Origin: Rutidosis leptorrhynchoides
Lineage: Eukaryota > Streptophyta > Magnoliopsida > Asterales > Asteraceae
Assembly (NCBI RefSeq): GCF_046630445.1
Contig: NC_092335.1
Coordinates: 630,447,501 to 630,511,500 of the forward strand
Direction of reading: 5' to 3'
DNA: 64,000 bases
The translations under genes were made by a program, and so were the position numbers. Within the stretch, counting starts at the first letter, position 1. The number at the start of each line of letters is the position of its first letter. This document shows positions 24,985 through 37,100 of the stretch, one piece after another. The notes below the pieces were generated by a model. That model was not told where the DNA came from and did not search any database. It saw nothing but the letters and a program-made list of their open reading frames with translations.

Positions 24985-25003
24985 ACCAACGATCTGATAC
25001 CAA
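24985..25003 (-). other. Primer-binding site of element A (initiator tRNA-Met)
   Basis: On the minus strand TTGGTATCAGATCG follows the LTR end, matching the TGGTATCAGAGC complement of plant initiator tRNA-Met with a small difference. It marks the adjoining LTR as the 5' LTR. Confidence 0.85.
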
Positions 25004-25004
25004 C

Positions 25005-28000
25005 TGAAATGTCCCGTTCATATTGATTATAAACGTTCCATATTAATTGATTTCGTTGCGAGGTTTTGACCTCTATATGAGACGTTTTTCAAAGACTGCA
25101 TTCATTTTTAAAACAACCACAACCTTTATTTTATCAGTAAAGGTTTTAAAAGAATTACGTAGATTATCAAATAATGATAATCTAAAATATACTGTTTACA
25201 CATGACCATTACATAATGGTTTACAATAGAAATATATTACATCGACGTATGTTTCTTGAATGTAGTTTTTACACAATATCATACAAACATGGACTCCAAA
25301 TCTTGTCCTTATTTTAGTATGCAACAGCGGAAGCTCTTAGTATTCACCTGAGAATAAACATGCTTTAAACGTCAACAAAAATGTTGGTGAGTTATAGGTT
25401 TAACCTATATATATCAAATAAAACAATAGACCACAAGATTTCATATTTCAATACACATCCCATACATAGAGATAAAAATCATTCATATGGTGAACACCTG
25501 GTAACCGACATTAACAAGATGCATATATAAGAATATACCCATCATTCCGGGACACCCTTCGGATATGATATAAATTTCGAAGTACTAAAGCATCCGGTAC
25601 TTTGGATGGGGTTTGTTAGGTCCAATAGATCTATCTTTAGGATTCGCGTCAATTAGGGTGTCTGTTCCCTAATTCTTAGATTACCAGACTTAATAAAAAG
25701 GGGCATATTCGATTTCGATAATTCAACCATAGAATGTAGTTTCACATACTTGTATCTATTTTGTAAATCATTTATAAAACCTTCATGTATTCTCATCTCA
25801 AAAATATTAGATTTTAAAAGTGGGACTATAACTCACTTTCACAGATATTTCCTTCCTCGAAAATAAGACTTGGCCACGGATCGATTCACGAACCTATACA
25901 AATATGTACATATATATCAAAGTATGATCAAAATATAATTACAACCATTTTTTTTATGTTTTAAAGATTTGAGTGTATTAAGTCAGCTGTCTTCGTTAAT
26001 AACCTACAACTAGTTGTCCACAGTTAGATGTACAGAAATAAATCGATATATATTATCTTGAATCAATCCACGACCCAGTGTATACCCGTGTCAGGCTAGA
26101 TCACAACTCAAAGTATATATATTTTTAGAATCAACCTCAACCCTGTATAGCTAACTCCAACATTACTGCATATAGAGTGTCTATGGGTGTTCCAAATAAT
26201 ATATATACATGGGTCGATATGATATGTCAAAACATTTGCATACGTGTCTATGGTATCCCAAGATTACATAATATATTAGAATACATGTATAATACAATAT
26301 AAGTTAGCTAGGATATGATTTGTATAGATTTGTTAAACATTTCCCGTAGCTAAAAAGATCAAAAATATCCAATCTTGTTTTACCCATAACTTCTTCATTT
26401 TAAATCCGTTTTGAGTGAATCAAATTGCTATGGTTTCATATTGAACTCTAATTTAAGAATCCAAATATAAAAAGTATAGGTTTATAGTCTGAAATTTAAG
26501 TTACATGTCAATTACTAAAGAGGTAGTCATTTCCGTCGAAAGAACGACATCTTGATGACCATTTTGAAAAACATACTTTCACTTTGAGTTTAACCAAGAT
26601 TTTTGGATATAGTTTCATGTTCATATGAAAAATCATTTTCCCAAAAGAACAACTTTTAAATCAAAATTTATCATAGTTTTTAATTATCCAAACCAAAACA
26701 GCCCCCGGTTTCACTACGACGGCGTATATCCGATTTTATGGTGTTCATCGTGTTTCCAGGTTTTAAATCATTAAGTTAGCATATCATATAGATATAGAAC
26801 ATGTGTTTAGTTGATTTTAAAAGTCAAGTTAGAAGGATTAACTTTTGTTTGCGAACAAGTTTAGAATTAACTAAACTATGTTCTAGTGATTACAAGTTTA
26901 AACCTTCGAAAAAGATAGCTTTATATGTATGAATCGAATGATGTTATGAACATCATTACTACCTCAAGTTTTCTGGATAAAACTACTGGAAATGAGAAAA
27001 ATGGATCTAGCTTCAAAGGATCCTTGGATGGCTTGAAAGTTCTTGAAGCAGAATCATGACACGAAAACAGTTCAAGTAAGATTTTCACTCGAAATAAGAT
27101 TGTTATAGTTGTAGAAATTGAATCAAAGTTTGAATATGAATATTACCTTGAATTAGAAATATAACCTACTGTAAATAATAAAGGTTCCTTGATCTTAGAT
27201 GATTACTTGGAATGGATTAGAAAGCTTGGAAGTAGACTTGCAAACTTGGAAGTATTCTTGATTTTTATGAAACTATACTTATGGAATTTATGAAGAACAC
27301 TTAGAACTTGAAGATGAAACTTGAGAGAGATCAATTAGATGAATAAAATTGAAGAATGAAAGTGTTTGTAGGTGTTTTTGGTCGTTGGTATATGGATTAG
27401 ATATAAAGGATATGCAATTTTATTTTCATGTAAATAAGTCATGAATGATTACTAATATTTTTGTAATTTTATGAGATATTTCATGCTAGTTGCCAAATGA
27501 TGGTTCCCACATGTGTTAGGTGACTCACATGGGCTGCTAAGAGCTGATCATTGGAGTGTATATACCAATAGTACATACATCTAAAAGCTGTGTATTGTAC
27601 GAGTACGAATGCGGGTGCATACGAGTAGAATTGTTGATGAAACTGAACGAGGATGTAATTGTAAGCATTTTTGTTAAGTAGAAGTACTTTGATATGTGTC
27701 TTGAAGTCTTTCAAAAGTGTAAAAATACATATCAAAACACAACATGTATATACATTCTAATGGAGTCGTTAAGTCTTCGTTAGTCGTTACATGTAAGTGT
27801 TGTTTTGAAACCTTTAAGTTAACGATCTCAATTAATGTCGTTAACCCAATGTTTATTATATCAAATGAGATGTTAAATTATTATGTTATCATGATATTAT
27901 GATGTATGAATATCTCTTAATATGATATATACATTAAAATATCGTTACAACGATAATCGTTACATATAAGTCTCGTTTCGTAATTCTTGAGTTAGTAGTC

Positions 28001-28464
28001 TTGTTTTTACATATGTAGTTCATTGTTTACACACTTAATGATATATTTAAATATCATTTTATCATGTTAAATATAGTGTATCAATATCTTAATATGATAC
28101 ATATGTATTTAGTAGACGTTATCATAACGATAATCGTTATATATATCATTTCGAGTTTCTTAACTTAGTAATCTCATTTCTTATGTATATCACACATTGT
28201 TAATATACTTAGTGAGATACTTACTCATCATAATCTCATGTCAACCATATATATATGTCTATATATACCACAACATGTAGTTTTTACAAATTTGTAACGT
28301 TCGTGAATCGTCGGTCAACTTAGGTGATCAATTGTCTATATGAAACTTATTTCATTTAATCAAGTCTTAACAAGTTTGATTGCTTAACACGTTGGAAACA
28401 TTTAGTCATGTAAATATCAATCTCAATTAATATATATAAACATGGAAAAGTTCGGGTCTCTACA
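25005..28464 (-). repeat. Element A 5' LTR, about 3.46 kb
   Basis: On the minus strand it runs from TGTAGAGACCCGAACTTTTCC to GGGACATTTCA. It is homologous along its length to the inverted copy at 60664-63919 (element F). No gene is seen inside; short open frames are not conserved-looking. Confidence 0.85.
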
Positions 28465-30420
28465 TTAGAGATTACACCCCTATACCAAAACTCATGGATA
28501 GCTAACATCAACTCTTCTTTAATTACGTACCAATTTTTTTTTTTTAAAAAACCGCAAGTTAAATCCATCCGAAGGCGGGGGCCTGAGAACTACCACACCT
28601 TTTAATTGCTTCCCACACTTCACTTTCGGAAAATTTAGCTTCTAACAAATCAGCTCTCTCACTCGAAATAGACATAAGATCAAGCCCTTGTGTCGGTTGA
28701 GCATGCCCATTTTGTTGAACAGGCCCAGAAGAGTTAGGAGTGGACTGGGCTAGATTGAGGTTATGAGCATAATCACGAGTGGGAGCAGGGCCCAGAATCG
28801 AGGCAGAATAGTGATTGGGCCTGTTTCAATTCAGCATGATACTGGGCCTGACCAAGTTTGTAGAACTAAATCTGTCATGATAATATTTGCAAACAGTAGA
28901 CTTGATTACATTAGGATCTTCACACCACGAGCCATTAATGTTTAATCCTCTAATGTTATTTTTGTTATACTTCCTTTTCATAGTTGAGTGAAAAAAAATT
29001 GGAGTTCTCATCACCATCAAGTGTCCACTGGATGCGCGCCTTTTGTCTTAACATACCTATCTTAACTTTTTCTTTTGCAATCCAATTCTTTCGGGATTCA
29101 AGCCAACACAATCGCTCATTCTCCGATAGAGTTCCATTTTTCGCTTTTACTTCCCAACTTAATGCAGTATTTTTTAACGAATTTATTTCATCATCAAGGT
29201 TGCCAAATTCTTTCTTACTCCAACTTCTTAGCTCGGATTTAACATTTTTAAGCTTGTCACGAAACATACTATCTTTCCTATACCCCCGAACCTCCTTATT
29301 CCATCCCTCCACAATAACTTTATCAACCCCATCTTTGTTTAACCATTCATCAAAAATTTTAAAGGGTTTCGGACCAAAGTCGGCTATATCATCACGAAAG
29401 ATCAAAGGACAATGATCCGATTCCATTCTATCAAGAACATTAATGGAGAGATCATTCCATAGATTGATGAAACTATCCGATACAAGGAATCGATCAAGTT
29501 TGCTAAACTTGGTGCCGTCGTCACTAATTCGAGTAAATTTCCTCCCGTTGATTGGTATCTTAATTAGATTGTTCCTAGTAATAAATTCGTTGAACCTTCT
29601 AGCTCTAGCTTCATGAAACACACAATTAAGCCTATCCCTATGGTCACGTACTTCGTTAAAATCACCACATAGAACCCACCTCGAGTCTACCCCCGCCATA
29701 AGCTTGTCAAGATCTTCCCACATTTTCTTTTTATCAACATCACTATGAGGACCGTATGCGTTGACGAGAATAGTATCATGTCCAAACCCAACCCAATTAC
29801 CCCTAATTGCTAAGAAAAAGTCACCACCAACAACACAATTGACCTTGAAACGATTATTATCCCAAATAACTAACAACCCACCCGAATTCCCGATAGCGTC
29901 TTTTTGAACATATCCTACATCACTACGACCCCATAATTGGTGAACCCAAAAATCATTGAGATTTCTACACTTCGTTTCTTGGAACGCTACAATATCCGGT
30001 TTCTCACTAAAACATAAGTTCTTAACCCAACTAAATTTACCCGCAACCCCAAAACCTCGAACATTTAAAGAGAGAATCTTCATGATTGAAACAAAAAACA
30101 AACGACTAGAAAGAGAATAACTTACTGAGGTTTAGGCCAATTAAGGCCGATATCCTCGCCGAATTCCCTAAGCTCAACATCATTAATCGAACCCCCCACC
30201 GAGAACCCCATGCCACGACTTACACTCGATTTCCTTGATTTGCTATTTTTTCGGAATAGATTTCTTACGACATTTTTTGTATTTGACACGACCATCACAA
30301 TTTTTATTATTAATACGCGCCATCTTCTTTAGTTTCATTATTTGTGAGGACGCCTTCCAGTTCCTAATCGCATCCCAATAGCACTCGTTACAGATGGAGA
30401 CGTCATGTGTAATTCTTTAA
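28465..30420 (-). mobile_element. LINE (L1-type) 5' part: end of ORF1 and endonuclease half of ORF2
   Basis: The minus strand carries the end of an ORF1 (WDAIRNWKASSQIMKLKK and, in another frame, ending INDVELREFGEDIGLNWPKP), then ORF2 from an ATG at 30083. ORF2 opens with the APE-type endonuclease: LSLNVRGFG, IVAFQETKC, VNAYGP, WVLCGDFNEVR and MESDHCPL. A linker follows, and the start of the reverse transcriptase (FSESEVWEAIKRCGSS) near 28560-28650. There is a frameshift near 29000 and others toward 28560. The rest of the reverse transcriptase is missing; LTR A begins at 28464. Not functional. Confidence 0.85.
28965..30083 (-). pseudogene. LINE ORF2 endonuclease domain
   Basis: A frame of about 370 codons encodes an exo/endonuclease/phosphatase-fold domain, with the catalytic-type Asn, Glu (QETKC), Asp-Asn (GDFNE) and Asp-His (SDHCP) motifs in the usual order. 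It would nick target DNA in L1-type retrotransposition. Its C-terminal half is helical and charged, as in plant LINE proteins before the reverse transcriptase. The frame is lost close to position 29000, and the protein lacks a reverse transcriptase, so this is a dead copy. Confidence 0.85.
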
Positions 30421-31024
30421 GTTTTTATATATAATATATAAAAATTAATTAATTAATACTGTATATATTGCCTTTAAAAAGTATATATATACATGGCCAA
30501 ATTATTTAGAGCAGGGTGGGGCGTCCGGCCCCTGTAAATTTACAATTTTCAATGTAAAATTTTTGTAATTATTCGACTTTGCCCTCGGTGAATTTTTTTT
30601 TACCCCAAAACCTTCAAATTTTACCCAAAATTCTCCAACTTTTGTCCCAAAACATCCAAATGTTGCCAAAAAAACCTTCAAATTTTATCCAAAAACCTCA
30701 ATTTTTCCCCCAAAATCTCCATATTTTGCACAAAAAAATTGACACGGTGAAAAAAATCCTAGTTACACCGCTCTATATCTACATATATACATTTTAGAAA
30801 TACTTTACATATTTAGTTAAGAAAATATGTGCAAAAACCGAGTAGAAGTAAAAACAGCACAAAGGGCAGTTTGGTCATTTCGAGTACTTCAAAATTCCCG
30901 GGGCCAACTGTAAGCGTCTAACCATAACGATATCTATACATAAATAAAGCAATATTTCATTCGGTTCAAAAAATTAAAATTACATTTCATTCACAACAGA
31001 TATTTCTAGGGTTTCGTGATCGCA
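30421..31024 (+). promoter_or_regulatory. Upstream region of the ABCG31-like gene, with a short minisatellite
   Basis: No gene is present. From about 30600 to 30745 a unit close to CCAAAACCTTCAAATTTTA recurs about seven times with divergence. The 500 bases before the ATG contain the candidate TATA element listed separately; the likely 5' UTR is short. Confidence 0.45.
30935..30949 (+). promoter_or_regulatory. Candidate TATA element of the ABCG31-like gene
   Basis: TATACATAAATAAAG lies about 80 bases before the ATG, a usual plant spacing if the 5' UTR is about 50 bases. It is not a perfect TATAAA box, so the call is weak. Confidence 0.35.
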
Positions 31025-34000
31025 ATGGCAGCTTCAAACGGAAGCGAATACTTCGATGTAGAAAGCGGTCACAATACATTTTCATTTTCACGGCGTTCAA
31101 ACGCCGACGATATTGAACAAGCGGCGTTACTTTGGGCGGCAATTGAACAATACCCTATCGATCAAAGGAATAAATTAGCGTTACTTAAACGTTCAACGAC
31201 TGGATCGACTAGTCGTACGGAGAGATTAGAGACTGTTGACGTCACAAAACTTAATCGGAGAAATCGTTCACTTATCGTTAAAAAAGCTCTCGCTACATCT
31301 GATCAGGATAATTCTAAACTTCTTGCAGCTATTAAAGAACGATTTGATCGGTACCTTCATTTACTTATTGTATTTGATGTTATGTTTGTAGCGTCATTTA
31401 CTTCAGAGTTCGTGTTAGTTACAGTACGTAGTAAGTAGATATATATAATACTATATAATCATGTTTACTGATTTAATTTACCATCCGATTGATATTTTAT
31501 TTATTAATTTTAGCTTTATTTGATGTTAGGTTTTTTAGCTTCGTTTACTTCAGAGTGTTTTAATTTTGGAATAATAGAAATAGAAGATTCGTGTTTATTG
31601 TCATGTACTTGAGAATATGTTAAACTGTAAAATTGAAATACTTGTGTTTATTGATTTGATTTACAATTCATTCGATCAGTATTTTAGTTACTATAATGTT
31701 CCTTGATGTTAATGGTTGCTGTTTTAGTTTCATTTACTCTAAAAAAATATGTTTAATATTGAAAACAATATATTCATCTCTATTATATGGTGTAAATTTT
31801 AATAGTTACTTGCACTATATACTGTTAGGCATGTGTATAAAACTATAGATAGTGGTTAGATGTGTATTGATTTGATCTTTAATTTGTTAATGCGTTTTTG
31901 TTTTTGTCCTTTTTTATATATATTTATTTGCTTTAATGTTGTCAATAGAGTTGGATTGGAGGTTCCGAAGGTTGAAGTTCGATTTGAGAAGTTGAACATT
32001 GAGGCAGATGTACTGGTTGGCTCTAGAGCATTGCCGACTTTGATTAATTACATTCGTAACGTGTTTGAGGTAAGTATGTATATTGCTTCATATCTTTCAT
32101 TTCATTCACTCATTCAAAGTAGTGCCACACATTATTTAAGTTTAGAACACTGATTAACAGTAAGAAATGATGTAGATTTTAATATATTTCCCTAGAGATA
32201 TGTTTATCCGTAATTTAGTGCATCTTTTTCAGTATTCTTCAAACATCTGCTTAATGCAAATGATTTTTTCAGTATTCTTTAAACAACTGCATAATGCAAA
32301 TGATCTTTTGGATAAACAGTTAGCTTGTCATGCAGTAATTAATGATGGTGTAAGTTCTTATATGGAGTGAATGATTTAAGAATAACTTTCATATATATTT
32401 TAACTTATAAACTATCACTTGATTTCAGCGTCTGTTAACCACATTGAGGATTTCTCACCCTCGGAGACATCGGATAACTATTTTGAAGGACGTCAGTGGT
32501 TCTATAAAACCTGGACGGTATTATATCTCTTGCTGGACTATAACATTAAAGCGTTTTCAATATTACTGTAGTTTATATCATTGCAGTAACCAAAATGTAT
32601 TAGATAACGTTGATGGGTTATAGAATTAAACCAAATAATATCTGCTTTATGATCACTCTGGATGTGCAACCATTCCTACATCCAACTTATATTTGGGAAC
32701 TTGGTCTGCATGAACGCCTGCAGAAATTCATATGTTTCTAGTGTTTCAGAGATAGGAACACGAGTTGATTACGTTCAATGATATTTCAATATAAATGTTA
32801 TTGCATGTGTATTCTTTATGATTACTTATTATTTCTGTGTTGTTTAAACTTGAAGCCTTACCAAAAGAAACTTTGAAATAGATTAGTTTCTGCTATTTTG
32901 TGTCTTGTGGTGATTATTCATTTTTGGAAATACGTGATTGGTGAAAATTAAAAAGTTCAACTGGTGAGATTATCCAGTAGTATCAAACATTTTATTTTTG
33001 AATAAAGTTAGGTACTTTGTTCTTCCCTTCTTATTCCCCTTTTTAAATTTGAGGTGCTATGTGTTATTGAGAACTTTAATGGTCATATTGGATGTGTTTA
33101 AGTTGATTTCAATGTGCCTACGATTCCATTACATGCTCTATGAAGTTAATTGGCAACTGAACTGAAAAAACATGGACGATTGAGCTCATATCTGTTTGAC
33201 TTATGGACAGGATGACATTGCTTTTGGGTCCACCTGGTTCTGGGAAATCCACCTTGCTTTTAGCTCTTGCAGGGAAGCTTGATACTAGCTTAAAGGTATC
33301 TCTTCATGTTTTGCCTTATAATTTTTTGCCTCCTGCATATCGAACCCTTTGGTAGGTTCATTGCAGTGATAAACTTTTTTAGTTCCTTTTCATAAGGTCC
33401 TGTTTACTGACATCTAAAATGGAAGCCGTTTGAGACAGCACAAGCACATTACCTTTTAGACATTGGCATATAATCCTTTAATATGAAATGCTATTATTTT
33501 CAGCAAAGTGGAAAAATTACATATAATGGTCATGAACTTCACGAGTTCTGCGTTCAGAGGACTTCAGCATACATAAGTCAAACAGATAACCACATTGCGG
33601 AAATGACGGTACGAGAAACTCTCGATTTTGGTGCTAGATGTGAAGGTGAAGGGTTTTCAGGTTTGTCATTTTCATTAACAACTGTATTTAGTCCTTTCCG
33701 TTACCACTTACCATACATGGTAATATATATCATCAGTATTAAGCTAATTATAATATTATGAAAATATCTTATTTCTAGGAAATTTGAGAGAACTTAGCCG
33801 TCTGGAAAAGGAAAAGAAAATACAACCGAATCCAGAAATTGATGCGTTTATGAAGGTTCATAGTTTTATAGTTTTGTATTCTGTTGATAATACCTCTCCA
33901 ATATGTGTTGGTATCTGATTTGTTTAATTTGGTTAATATATTTTAAGTAGGCATCATCTGTTGTTGGAAAAAGGCACCACACCTCGACCGATTACATACT

Positions 34001-34152
34001 GAAGGTGCTTGGTCTTGATGTATGCTCAGAGACGGTAGTTGGAAATGATATGCTTAGGGGTGTTTCGGGTGGTCAGAAAAAGAGAGTTACTACAGGTTCA
34101 TCTCTCAGTTTCTTAAAAAAAAAATTTATTTAAAGGTTTTGTTATAGTGTTT

Positions 34153-34184
<32 letters not shown>

Positions 34185-37100
34185 TATATTTAAAGCTCTG
34201 ATAAAAATGTATGTATTGTAGGTGAGATGGTGGTTGGGCCAAGGAAAACTTTATTTATGGATGAGATATCAACTGGACTAGATAGTTCAACTACATTTCA
34301 AATAGTGAAGTGCACAAAGAATTTTGTTCATCAAATGGAAGCCACAGTTTTGATGGCTCTTCTTCAACCTGCACCTGAAACATTCGATCTGTTTGATGAT
34401 TTGGTGTTATTGTCTGAAGGACACATGGTATACTCAGGTCCTCGAGAAGAAGTACTAAATTTCTTTGAATCCTTAGGTTTTCAAAAGCCTCGCCGTAAAG
34501 GCACTGCAGATTTTCTTCAAGAGGTATATATTATCTGCATCTGCAATCTTTTCTTATTTATATTTAAGTATTCTTTTATAATTGTGTGTATCGTGTAACT
34601 CTGTTAGGTCACTTCAAGAAAAGATCAGGCTCAGTACTGGGCTGATTCTTCTAAACCATATGAATACATTCCAGTTTCAAAAATCTCTGAAGCTTACAAA
34701 GATTCCATTTATGGAAAGTCTCTCGAATCATCGCTTTCTGTTCCGTTTGATAAATCGAAAGGTCATGCATCAGCTTTAAGGAAACATCAGTATGGTGTAT
34801 CAAAATGGAAGCTTTTCGAAGCTTGTTTTTCAAGAGAATTTTTATTAATTAGAAGACATAAGTTTCTTTACATTTTCAAAACATGCCAGGTATATATGCC
34901 CTATCTCTCGCGTTTCAGTTGTACCATTATATGAAGTTAATTCATCTTACCATGCACAGGTTGCTTTCGTTGGATTTGTTACATGCACAATCTTTTTAAG
35001 GACACGATTACACCCAACAGATGTAATGGATGGAAGCTTGTATCTTGGTTGCTTATTTTTCGGACTTGTTCACATGATGTTCAACGGATTTGCTGAGCTC
35101 CCTCTTATGATATCTCGGTTACCCGTATTTTATAAACAACGGGATAATAATTTCTATCCAGCATGGGCGTGGTCTCTTTCAAGTTGGATACTGCGTGTTC
35201 CATATTCGTTAGTTGAAGCTGTTGTATGGTCTATTATAGTATATTACAGCGTTGGCCTTTCCCCTAATCCAGCAAGGTTTAAAATTCTTAGGATTTAGTT
35301 TTAATCAGTATCATTAATCATTAATCAATAAACATTAATCATTAATTATTAATCACAATCTCAACGTTCTCCTATGAATTAATATAATATTCTTCTCAGG
35401 TTTTTTCGTTTCATGTTTGTTCTGTTCGCGATACATCAGATGGCTCTAGGACTCTTTCGTACATTGGCTGCAGTTGCCAGAAATATGGTAATTTCCAATA
35501 CGTTCGGATCAGCTGCTTTGCTTGTAATATTCTTATTGGGTGGATTTATAATGCCTAAAGGTAATAATTATATTTATAGTGTTTACTTTAATTTTCATAT
35601 ATACATGAAAATGTGGTTTATGGATTTGCCTAAAGTTATAGTTTTTACTTCAATTTTATAATCTACATGAACAATGTGATTTATGAATTTGTGTATCTTT
35701 ATACAGATATGGTCAAGCCATGGTGGGTATGGGGCTATTGGGTCTCGCCTTTATCATATGCTCAGAATGCAATTTCTGTTAATGAGTTCACTGCCACAAG
35801 ATGGAATACGGTATGTTTTTTTTATTTTTTTAATTTGCGTGTTTTTATTTTTTTAATTTAGGATTATGTGATTAGAAACCCGATTCTATCACTTTACAGA
35901 AGCATCCTGGTACAAATACTACGGTCGGTTACAGTGTTCTTGAGATCCATGATATGCCTTCAGATAAATATTGGTACTGGCTTGGAGTTGGCGTCTTGCT
36001 ACTTTATGCCGTTCTTTTTAACATCATAGTGACACTGGCATTGGCTTATCTTAAACGTAAGCACTTTATTATTCATATTTGGATGTCTTTAATTAAAATT
36101 AAACATATTTCTGATACTTTGTAACTATGTTATTATGCACTGCAGCTATTAAAAATGCACAAGTGGTTTTTACAGGAGATGAAGGTTGATATCTCTTACA
36201 GTTGCTCTTGTATTACACTGCCTCCTTTTAAATATTACAACAGAAATATACTGTATTTGTCACCAAAAATGCGCAATATTTTTTATTAATTTGTTGTGAT
36301 GGAGGTAATATATAATATATTACACAATTTATTAAATGTTAACTTGGATCGTAACTTCTCCTGCAGCCAACACTGAGTTGTTACCCGACAATTCAAGCAC
36401 TGGTTCTAGAAAACGTGGCATGACATTACCTTTCAAACCGTTATCTATGTCTTTTCATAACGTCAATTACTTCGTTGACATGCCAAAGGTACACTTTTAA
36501 CATTATCTCGCATAATTAAGTTACAAACACTTAACTTAATCAAATATCCTAATTACCTTTTTTCAGGACATGGCTTTAGAAGGTGTAACAGAAAGGAAGT
36601 TGCAACTTCTATCAGACGTAAGTGGAGTGTTTCTGCCAGGTGTTCTTACTGCACTAATGGGATCAAGCGGAGCAGGGAAGACAACGTTAATGGATGTTCT
36701 TGCTGGTAGGAAAACGGGTGGATACATTGAAGGAGAAATCAATATATCAGGGTTCAAAAAGGAACAAAGTACTTTTGCCAGAGTCGCCGGTTATGTTGAA
36801 CAAACTGATATTCACTCACCTCAAGTTACAGTTATGGAGTCTCTTTTGTTCTCTGCATTTCTCCGCCTACCATCAGATGTTGACGAAAAACTAAGACGGG
36901 TTAGTTTTTAGTAGTAAGTCAAAACGGATAATCTTAGCACAGCTTATGTTGGGTCGACCGAAAATGCTATTATTGAAAAAATATAGATTTTCTAACGACA
37001 GCTTTCGCATAAAAGACTCGTACATAGCACTAGCAGTTACCTTTGACTTTAAAGTGTCTTTGACTTTAAAGTGTCGGTTATTGAATTTTACAAGTTCTTA

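Noticed and set aside
27481-27735. An 84-codon frame in LTR A, with similar sequence in LTR F
   Set aside because: Conservation is expected from LTR homology; no motif and no element-wide coding logic.
30600-30745. A CRISPR-like array
   Set aside because: Units are diverged, directly adjacent, without distinct spacers, and the genome is a plant's.
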